From the NCBI GenBank assembly GCA_004134995.1, contig REGP01000002.1, positions 620,001 to 684,000 on the forward strand: a stretch of 64,000 nucleotides of DNA. The letters are read 5' to 3'. Each line of letters begins with the position of its first letter. The first letter of the stretch is position 1. Below, in pieces: positions 56,812-64,000 of the stretch. The notes beneath the pieces were generated by a model, which did not search any database, had not been told where the DNA came from, and worked only from the letters and a program-made list of their open reading frames with translations. A program made the translations under genes and the position numbers. Origin of the DNA: Oxalobacteraceae bacterium CAVE-383 (GTDB lineage Bacteria; Pseudomonadota; Gammaproteobacteria; Burkholderiales; Burkholderiaceae_D).

Positions 56812-57519
56812 ATGACCCCAACACTCAAAGCACTATCCTGCGCTGCCGCCCTGTCGACATTGGCGGCATTTTCTTTGCCTGCGGCCGCGCAAAGCGCCGG
56901 CAGCAATGTTGTCCAAGTGGGCTGGTTTCATTTCAGCCCCAACGATTCCAGCGATCCTTTGCAGGTCGGAGGGGCAGCGATCCCCGGCAGCGGCGCCACC
57001 ATCAAGGATGCCGATACGGTGGGTTTTGCGCTGACCCATTTCTTTACCGATAACTTCGGCGTCACCGCCGATCTCGGCGTGCCGCCGAAATTCAAGCTCA
57101 ACGGCGCCGGCACGCTCAGCAGCCTTGGCGAGGTCGGCTCCGCCAAACAGTGGAGCCCGGCCATCGTGGCCAAGTATTATTTCGGCGACGCGGAAAGCAA
57201 ATTCCGGCCGTTCATCGGCGCCGGCGTTACGTATGTCTGGTATTCCGATGTGCAGCTGAGCCGTTCCTTGCAAAGTGCGCTGACCGCCGGTACCGGCACC
57301 GCCACTGCGGATCTGAGTTCGTCATGGGCGCCGGTAGCCAATATCGGCGCGGCTTACAATTTCGATAAGAACTGGTCGGTTGCCTTGTCGGTTTCCTATA
57401 TCCCGTTGAAGACCGATGCCGATATCACAGGCACAACGCCAGCCGGCACCGTCAAGGCGAAAACATCGCTGACGATCAACCCGCTCGTGACATTCCTGTC
57501 GGTAGGCTACAGATTCTAA
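56812..57519 (+). CDS. ompW: OmpW family outer membrane protein
   Basis: 235-residue eight-stranded beta-barrel. A signal peptide ends near residue 26 (AAAQSAGS). The family traits are the NVVQVGWFHFSP start, the LTHFFTDNFGVTADLG hairpin, KYYFGDAESKFRPFIGAGVTYVWY, and a C-terminal Phe (SVGYRF). Implicated in uptake of small hydrophobic molecules in other species. A Shine-Dalgarno (ctggaga) is present. A possible FNR half-site (TTGAT) lies about 90 bases upstream; a full site is not seen. Confidence 0.95.
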   Translation: MTPTLKALSCAAALSTLAAFSLPAAAQSAGSNVVQVGWFHFSPNDSSDPLQVGGAAIPGSGATIKDADTVGFALTHFFTDNFGVTADLGVPPKFKLNGAGTLSSLGEVGSAKQWSPAIVAKYYFGDAESKFRPFIGAGVTYVWYSDVQLSRSLQSALTAGTGTATADLSSSWAPVANIGAAYNFDKNWSVALSVSYIPLKTDADITGTTPAGTVKAKTSLTINPLVTFLSVGYRF

Positions 57520-57535
57520 TAGTTGCGATGCATTG

Positions 57536-57563
57536 AAAAACCCGCCGAAAGGCGGGTTTTTTT
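57536..57563. terminator. Bidirectional intrinsic terminator after ompW
   Basis: AAAAACCCGCC and GGCGGGTTTTT pair around GAAA, followed by a T run; symmetrical enough to serve the convergent flavin reductase gene as well. Confidence 0.95.
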
Positions 57564-57567
57564 ATTT

Positions 57568-58077
57568 TCAGGCGCCGGTCGTCTTCACGAATTTCCCGTC
57601 ATGGAATACCAGTCCGGCTTGCGGATGCACTTCGCAATGCTCCACTTCGCCGACGAAGATGACGTGGTCGCCTTCCGGGTAGCGGCTGCGGTTGTGGCAC
57701 TCGAACCAGGCCGCGGCGCCGGTCAGTATCGGCAGGCCGGTGCGGGACAATTGATAATCGATGCCTTCGAATTTATTGGTCCGGCGCCGGCCGAAGCGTT
57801 CCGCCAGCGCCACCTGCTCCGCGCCCAGCACATTGATGACATAGTGGGAATTGCCGCTGAAGGCGTCGAGGCTGCTGGAGGCGTTGGCAAGGCTCCATAA
57901 CACCAGCGGCGGTTCCAGCGAGACGGAATTGAAGGAACTTGCGGTCAGGCCCAGAAAGCTGCCGTTCTCCAGACGCGTGGTGATGATGGTGACGCCGGTC
58001 GCGAACTGCGATAGCGCCTGACGAAACTGGATCGCGTCGAATTCCCTGGATAACGCGCGCGGTGAACGTATGTGCAT
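57568..58077 (-). CDS. Flavin reductase family protein
   Basis: 169-residue FMN-binding split-barrel protein. The family start (FRQALSQFATGVTIITT), GLTASSFNSVSLEPPLVLWSL, and YVINVLGAEQVALAERF motifs match NAD(P)H:flavin oxidoreductases that supply reduced flavin to monooxygenases. No partner oxygenase is near. Divergent from msrA with 114 bases between. Confidence 0.92.
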   Translation of the reverse strand: MHIRSPRALSREFDAIQFRQALSQFATGVTIITTRLENGSFLGLTASSFNSVSLEPPLVLWSLANASSSLDAFSGNSHYVINVLGAEQVALAERFGRRRTNKFEGIDYQLSRTGLPILTGAAAWFECHNRSRYPEGDHVIFVGEVEHCEVHPQAGLVFHDGKFVKTTGA

Positions 58078-58191
58078 CTATTGCCTGTCGAATCGAAAAT
58101 CGTGTGGAAGACTGTATTCGGCCAAATTCTCCCATATAAAGGGCGGTTTTGCGTTAAAGTTTGAAGCTGGGATCAATCATTGGAGCAGCGC

Positions 58192-58713
58192 ATGGCGACG
58201 GCAATCCTGGGCGGGGGATGTTTCTGGTGCACGGAAGCGGTTTTCAAGCAGGTCTCTGGTGTGACGGCAGTCGAATCGGGCTATACCGGGGGCGAGGTCG
58301 CCAATCCGACCTATGAACAAATCTGCACCGGCACGACCGGCCATGCCGAAGTCGTCAAGGTGACTTACGACCCGGATGCGATTCCCTATCGCGAATTGCT
58401 GGAAATTTTCTTCACGATCCACGATCCGACCACGCCCAACCGGCAGGGCAACGACGTCGGCACGCAATATCGCTCGGTCATTTATTACGAGTCGCCGGAA
58501 CAGCTCGATACCGCCCGCCAGGTAATCGCCGAAATGGCGCTGGTATGGGATGCGCCCATCGTCACGGAACTCAGCCCGCTGGCAGCCTATTACACCGCCG
58601 AAAGCTATCATCAGAATTATTTCGAGAACCATCCGCTGCAAGGCTATTGCGCGTTTGTCGTGGCGCCGAAGGTGGACAAATTTCAGAAATTATTCAGCGG
58701 GCGCGCAAAATAA
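58192..58713 (+). CDS. msrA: Peptide methionine sulfoxide reductase A
   Basis: Repairs oxidised methionine (S epimer), 173 residues. The catalytic motif GGGCFWC has the nucleophile at Cys10. The VESGYTGG, HAEVV and GTQYRS motifs are intact. A Shine-Dalgarno ggag is six bases before the ATG at 58192; a TTG four codons earlier is open. The C-terminus (ENHPLQGYCAFVVAPKV) keeps a possible resolving Cys. Confidence 0.97.
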   Translation: MATAILGGGCFWCTEAVFKQVSGVTAVESGYTGGEVANPTYEQICTGTTGHAEVVKVTYDPDAIPYRELLEIFFTIHDPTTPNRQGNDVGTQYRSVIYYESPEQLDTARQVIAEMALVWDAPIVTELSPLAAYYTAESYHQNYFENHPLQGYCAFVVAPKVDKFQKLFSGRAK

Positions 58714-58718
58714 CGTTT

Positions 58719-58853
58719 AAGAGACTATTGTAAAAAGAGGCGAGGCGGGGTGTTGTGCGAAGTGAGGTAAAGGAGGAGACGGCCGAAGGCCGGCGGGGGA
58801 CACGAATGCAGTACAACGCCCCGTCTTGCCTCTTTTTACAACAGCCTTTAAGG
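58719..58853. repeat. Palindromic intergenic repeat (about 125 bases), possible MITE or REP-type element
   Basis: 29-base arms (58728-58756 and 58813-58841) are inverted copies with three mismatches, starting TTGTAAAAAGAGGC; weaker matching extends about ten bases further on both sides. The centre holds a small CGGCC/GGCCG hairpin. It fills the gap between convergent msrA and pdxH. No coding capacity is apparent. It may be a non-autonomous mobile element or a large bidirectional terminator. Confidence 0.7.
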
Positions 58854-59483
58854 CTGAAGGCGTTGTTTGCGCCAGCTGCCGTCGGCCTCAAGCGTATACA
58901 CAATGCGGTCGTGCAGGCGCGAAGGACGGCCTTGCCAGAATTCCAGCCGGTCCGGCACCAGCCGATAGCCGCCCCAATGCGGCGGGCGCACCGGTCTGTC
59001 GCCGTACCTGTTTCCCGTATCCAGTAACTTCTGTTCCAGCGCGGCGCGGTCGGCGACCGGCATGCTTTGCGCGGACGCCACCGCGGCCAGCCGGCTCAGC
59101 AATGGACGCGTGCTGAAATAAGCATCGCTTTCGGCTTCCGGAACGCGCTCCACCTTGCCTTCTATGCGCACCTGCCGCTCCAGCTCGATCCAATGGAACA
59201 GCAAGGCCGCATACGGATTGGCCGCAAGCTCCTGTCCCTTCTGGCTATCGTAATTGGTAAACCAGTCGAAGCCTCGCGCATCGATATTCTTGATCAGCAC
59301 GATGCGCGACGATGGACGCCCGTTGGGCGCCACCGTGCTCAGGGACATCGCATTGGCCTCGGGGATTTCGGCCGTCAGCGCCTGTTGCAGCCAGATCGAA
59401 AATTGTTCGATCGGGTTGTCTGCCAGGTCGGCCTCGGTGAGGCTCATGCGGCTGTAGTCTTTACGAATATCGGCGAGGGACAT
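58848..59483 (-). CDS. pdxH: Pyridoxamine 5'-phosphate oxidase
   Basis: FMN enzyme that completes PLP synthesis, 211 residues. The N-terminal region [15 protein letters not shown], the FMN site [31 protein letters not shown], and the C-terminal RLHDRIVY motif are conserved. The ATG at 59483 is the family start; a TTG two codons earlier is open. It ends inside the palindromic repeat. Confidence 0.97.
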   Translation of the reverse strand: MSLADIRKDYSRMSLTEADLADNPIEQFSIWLQQALTAEIPEANAMSLSTVAPNGRPSSRIVLIKNIDARGFDWFTNYDSQKGQELAANPYAALLFHWIELERQVRIEGKVERVPEAESDAYFSTRPLLSRLAAVASAQSMPVADRAALEQKLLDTGNRYGDRPVRPPHWGGYRLVPDRLEFWQGRPSRLHDRIVYTLEADGSWRKQRLQP

Positions 59484-59509
59484 GGGCAAGGCGATTCCGG
59501 TGACGGGTC

Positions 59510-60091
59510 TTAATTGGTTTTGATGGCTTCAACCTGGATCGCCAGTTTTACCTGCGGCGCGAATTTCGGTACACCGTAATTGATGCCGAAATCGGCGCGG
59601 TTGAATGCCGTGCTGGCATCGGCGCCGCAGCGTTGGCGCTTGGTCAGGCCGTCGGTGACGCAGGTGAACTTGTTGATGGTCAGCGTCAGGGGTTTGGTCA
59701 CGCCGTGCAATGTCAGTTCGCCGTCGACCGAGACCGGCTTGTCGCCGTCGAATTTGACCGAGGTGCCCTTATAGGTGGCGTCCGGGAAGTTTGCGGTGTC
59801 GAACAGATCGGCGGCTTTGGCGCGCTTGTTCAGCGCCTCATTGCCGAATTCCATCGAAGTGGCGTCGATCTTGATCATCATCGAGCCGGTTTTGGCGGCA
59901 GGATCCAGCGTGATCTCGCCGCTGCTTTTGGTGAATTTTCCGCGCCAGACCGACAGGCCCATGTGGTCGGCTTCAAAGCTCGGATAGGTGTGCGTCGGGT
60001 CGATGGTGTAGGTGTCGGCGGCGAATGCGGAGGCGGCCGGCACGGCCAGCAGCGATACGGTGAACAGATGTGCAATCAAATTGTTTTTCAT
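59510..60091 (-). CDS. YceI family periplasmic lipocalin-like protein (second copy)
   Basis: 193-residue beta-barrel that binds isoprenoid quinones in characterised homologues. A signal peptide ([24 protein letters not shown]) is followed by the family motifs [32 protein letters not shown] and [17 protein letters not shown] Cys pair (FTCV and RCGA) is present in this copy. It lies 77 bases after another yceI gene and a cytochrome b561 gene. Confidence 0.93.
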   Translation of the reverse strand: MKNNLIAHLFTVSLLAVPAASAFAADTYTIDPTHTYPSFEADHMGLSVWRGKFTKSSGEITLDPAAKTGSMMIKIDATSMEFGNEALNKRAKAADLFDTANFPDATYKGTSVKFDGDKPVSVDGELTLHGVTKPLTLTINKFTCVTDGLTKRQRCGADASTAFNRADFGINYGVPKFAPQVKLAIQVEAIKTN

Positions 60092-60168
60092 GACCTGGTC
60101 CTTTATGGCGGGATGAGACGACGGAAGCGGTGGAAGCGACGAAAACCCGGGAATGCCCCGGGCGAAAA

Positions 60169-60744
60169 TCATGGCGTTGCGACGATATGGAATTTGATCA
60201 CGACTTCATCGGCCACGGTACTGGTGTCCTTCCAGTCGCCTTCGCCGATATTATAGGTCAGCCTTTTGATCGGCAGGACGCCGTCGAATACCTGCGCCGC
60301 GCCGTCTTTCTTGACAGTCAGCGGAAAGGCGACGTCGGTGCTTTTGCCTTTGATGGCCAGCTTGCCGGTGACGTTGTATGTGCCTGGCGCTGCTGCCTTG
60401 ATGGCGCCGGCGGTGAAGGTCGCCTTGGGAAACTGGGCCGCATTGAACCAGTCTTTTTTCATGACTTCCTGGTTGTAATCGGGGTCGCCCAGGTCGAAGC
60501 CGGCGATGTCGATATCGACGCCGGCCTTGGCGGCTTCCGGTTTGGCGGGGTCGAAGTCGATGAGCGCCGTGAATTTCCTGAATTTGGCTTCGACCGGTAC
60601 GCCCAGCTGTTTGAACACGATGGTGACGCTGCTTTTGGCGGCGTCGGTCTTGAGCGGCGCGGCGGCGGCGGCGATCGGCAGGCCGAGTGCCAAGAGCGTC
60701 GAGAATGCGGCAACTGTATTAGGCAAAACGCGATGCAATTTCAT
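60169..60744 (-). CDS. YceI family periplasmic protein (first copy)
   Basis: 191 residues with signal peptide and the YceI barrel motifs FKQLGVPVEAKFRKFTALIDFD and FNAAQFPKATF. It is more diverged from the canonical form than the second copy. The ATG at 60744 has a gagg Shine-Dalgarno. With a cytochrome b561 gene 22 bases upstream and a second yceI downstream, the three form a plausible electron-transport or quinone-handling operon. Confidence 0.93.
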   Translation of the reverse strand: MKLHRVLPNTVAAFSTLLALGLPIAAAAAPLKTDAAKSSVTIVFKQLGVPVEAKFRKFTALIDFDPAKPEAAKAGVDIDIAGFDLGDPDYNQEVMKKDWFNAAQFPKATFTAGAIKAAAPGTYNVTGKLAIKGKSTDVAFPLTVKKDGAAQVFDGVLPIKRLTYNIGEGDWKDTSTVADEVVIKFHIVATP

Positions 60745-60766
60745 GGTGATCCTCATGATGGAAAAA

Positions 60767-61306
60767 TCAGGGCAGCATCCTTTTCAGGACTTCGTCGCGA
60801 TCGATGAAATGATGTTTCAGCGCCGCCAGCACATGCAGGCAAACGAAAGCCAGCAGGGTCATGTTCAGCACGTAATGCGTCAATTTCAAGGCCGCCTTCC
60901 ATTCGGGATGGGGGCCGATCACGACCGGCAGCGGGAATATGCCGAAATAGACCACCGGCACACCCGCCGACAGGGTGTAGAAATAGCCGCTCAGCGGCAC
61001 CGCGAAAATCAGCAGATACAGCAGGAAATGCGTCAGATGGGCGGCGCCGATCTGCCAGCGCGGCATGCTTGAGGGATAAGGCGGCGCGGCGTGCGTAAGG
61101 CGCCACAGCAGGCGCAGGCAGGCCAGCGCCAGGATGGTCACGCCGCTCCACTTGTGCCATGAAAAATATTTCAGCTTGGCCGGCGTCAGCCCCGGGATAT
61201 CGACCATCACCAGGCCCAGCGTGAATGTGCCGATGATCATCAGGGCGATCAGCCAGTGCAGCAGAATTGCGATGCCGCCGTATTTCTTTTTGGAGAACTG
61301 TCTCAT
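60767..61306 (-). CDS. Cytochrome b561 family membrane protein
   Basis: 179-residue inner-membrane protein with four helices and the conserved heme-ligating His residues (LLHWLIALMIIGTF, FSWHKWSGVT, LTHFLLYLLI and LKLTHYVLN, VCLHVLAAL). It resembles CybB, which oxidises or reduces quinols and often accompanies yceI, as here. Its own partner is not identified. Confidence 0.92.
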   Translation of the reverse strand: MRQFSKKKYGGIAILLHWLIALMIIGTFTLGLVMVDIPGLTPAKLKYFSWHKWSGVTILALACLRLLWRLTHAAPPYPSSMPRWQIGAAHLTHFLLYLLIFAVPLSGYFYTLSAGVPVVYFGIFPLPVVIGPHPEWKAALKLTHYVLNMTLLAFVCLHVLAALKHHFIDRDEVLKRMLP

Positions 61307-61336
61307 GGGCTGGCTGGGTGGGGTGGCGGGGAGCTG

Positions 61337-62863
<1,527 letters not shown>

Positions 62864-62877
62864 TTATTCTGGATATT

Positions 62878-63483
62878 ATGAAACTAATTGCCTCTCTCGG
62901 TAGCGCGTATGTCCGTAAAGTTCGCATTGTCATGGCCGAAAAGAAGATCGATTACGATCTCGTGCTGGAAGATCCATGGAGCCCGGATACGCTGATCCAG
63001 CAATCCAATCCGCTGGGTAAGGTGCCGTGCCTGATGATGGACGACGGCGGCGCCATGTTCGATTCCCGGGTCATTGTGGAATATCTCGATATTCTGACGC
63101 CGGTCGGCAAGCTGATCCCCGTCAGCGGCCGCGAACGGGCGGAAGTCAAATGCTGGGAAGCGCTGGCCGATGGCCTGCTGGAGGCCGGTTCCCTGCTGCG
63201 CCGCGAAAAAATGCGTCCGGCCGGCAAGCAGGACGACGCCTGGATCAAGCGCCAGCAAAGCAAGATTGACGTGGCATTGAAGGCCATGTCGGAAGGCCTG
63301 GGCGACAAGCCGTTTTGCGTCGGCACCCATTATTCCTTGGCGGACGTGGCGACCGGCTGCGCGCTGGACTGGCTGAGCTTCCGTTTCCCGGATACAAGCT
63401 GGCGCGAGGATTATCCCGAATTGGCCAAATTGCTGGATAAATTGTCAGAGCGGCAATCGTTCAAGGACACTGCGCCCCAGTAG
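62878..63483 (+). CDS. Glutathione S-transferase family protein
   Basis: 201 residues with a thioredoxin-like N-terminal domain (MKLIASLGSAYVRKVRIVMAEKKI, LGKVPCL, the DSRVIVEYLD glutathione site) and a helical C-terminal domain. A Ser or Tyr near the start, rather than Cys, is the likely catalytic residue. The ATG at 62878 matches the family; a longer frame runs upstream to 62752. TATAAT at 62845-62850 may be its -10. Confidence 0.92.
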   Translation: MKLIASLGSAYVRKVRIVMAEKKIDYDLVLEDPWSPDTLIQQSNPLGKVPCLMMDDGGAMFDSRVIVEYLDILTPVGKLIPVSGRERAEVKCWEALADGLLEAGSLLRREKMRPAGKQDDAWIKRQQSKIDVALKAMSEGLGDKPFCVGTHYSLADVATGCALDWLSFRFPDTSWREDYPELAKLLDKLSERQSFKDTAPQ

Positions 63484-63501
63484 GCGTCGGCTGCATCAAT
63501 G

Positions 63502-63537
63502 AAAAAGGGCGCGGATCTTATGATCCGCGCCCTTTTT
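63502..63537. terminator. Bidirectional intrinsic terminator
   Basis: A 16-base perfect stem (AAAAAGGGCGCGGATC with its complement) and 4-base loop with A and T runs at its ends. It separates the convergent transferase and bacterioferritin genes. Confidence 0.96.
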
Positions 63538-63558
63538 CATTCTTCCATGCCGGCTTGA

Positions 63559-64000
63559 TCAGCTATCGCCGCCATCGATGATTTGCGCCTGCAGGTAGTT
63601 CGGCAGGCCGATTTTTTCGATCAGGTCCAGCTGCGTTTCCAGCCAGTCGATATGTTCTTCGGTATCGTCCAGGATCTCTTTCAGCAGATCGCGCGAAATA
63701 TAATCGCCGGCTTTTTCCGCCGTGGCGATGCCTTCCTTGACGGTCAGTTGCGCCGCCTGTTCCAGCTTCAGGTCGCTGCTCAGCATTTCCGGCGTATTTT
63801 CGCCGATCATCAGCTTGTGCAGCGCTTGCAGGTTCGGCAGGCCGTCCAGCATGAGGATGCGGTCGATCAGCTTGTCGGCATGCTTCATTTCGCCGATCGA
63901 TTCTTCGTATTCTTTCTTGGCGATTTTTTCCAGGCCCCAGTGCTTGTACATCCGGGCATGCAGGAAGTATTGATTGATCGCGGAGAGTTCGTTGGTAAGC
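63559..64000 (-). CDS. bfr: Bacterioferritin, 5' end outside the window
   Basis: Iron-storage and di-iron ferroxidase protein of the Bfr type. The visible 147 codons run from [18 protein letters not shown] through [20 protein letters not shown] to [14 protein letters not shown]. The ferroxidase ligands (Glu in NELSAIN, EXXH in GEMKHADK and EEHIDW) and the heme-binding Met in [11 protein letters not shown] are present. The reading frame continues past base 64000; roughly ten N-terminal residues are missing. An internal ATG at 63951 is not the start. Confidence 0.95.
   Translation of the reverse strand, partial: LTNELSAINQYFLHARMYKHWGLEKIAKKEYEESIGEMKHADKLIDRILMLDGLPNLQALHKLMIGENTPEMLSSDLKLEQAAQLTVKEGIATAEKAGDYISRDLLKEILDDTEEHIDWLETQLDLIEKIGLPNYLQAQIIDGGDS

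Overview
The window is a chromosomal segment from a betaproteobacterium of the order Burkholderiales, most likely an Oxalobacteraceae relative (Herbaspirillum, Herminiimonas or Collimonas type). This is inferred from gene order (his operon running into HIT-tatABC, then petABC-sspAB), from protein family versions such as the long cytochrome b and the SspB XB tail, and from the high G+C of third codon positions. No phage, plasmid, transposase, CRISPR array or rRNA operon is visible. Almost all of it is core metabolism, with a few accessory clusters.

Layout. 1-7958: histidine biosynthesis (hisD, an orphan DNA methyltransferase where hisC would be expected, hisB-hisH-hisA-hisF-hisI-hisE), an HIT protein, then tatABC. 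7955-11109: DUF2461 protein, membrane-anchored HtrA-type protease, NIF3 protein, mscL. 11110-15584: cytochrome bc1 operon petABC with an unusual leader, sspA, sspB and tRNA-Thr. 15688-16434: Mn2+-type yybP-ykoY riboswitch and mntP. 16441-22968: a minus-strand accessory block (membrane protein, DUF899 protein, beta-propeller, TPR/winged-helix regulator, GFA enzyme, three-domain LigD). 23199-27270: YXWGXW lipoprotein, TauE/SafE exporter, CobW-type GTPase with a His-rich loop, hemerythrin.

27401-34580: assimilatory nitrate/nitrite reduction operon nirB-nirD-nasB-like-nasA on the minus strand. Its control region is the most informative regulatory element here: a canonical sigma54 promoter is followed by two adjacent hexaloop hairpins of the ANTAR-target type and an overlapping intrinsic terminator. 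This predicts NtrC-type activation plus NasT/NasR-type antitermination. Divergent from it is recA, with a perfect LexA box, then recX.

36880-48653: sucCD, a TerC protein, an isolated type IV pilin with a long leader, a small coiled-coil membrane protein, a CHAD protein, a BluB-like flavoprotein, a Lys/Ala-rich secreted protein, moaC, a BepA-like protease, a YheT hydrolase and neighbours, and ilvE. 48905-57519: pgk, pyk, fbaA, purC, purE, purK, a Sua5-type enzyme and ompW. 57568-64000: flavin reductase, msrA, a palindromic intergenic repeat, pdxH, two yceI genes with a cytochrome b561, purB, a glutathione S-transferase and a bacterioferritin cut by the window edge.

Starts were chosen from Shine-Dalgarno position, family N-termini and operon overlaps; where they differ from the longest open frame this is stated. 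Family names come from motif recognition by eye; no database search was run.
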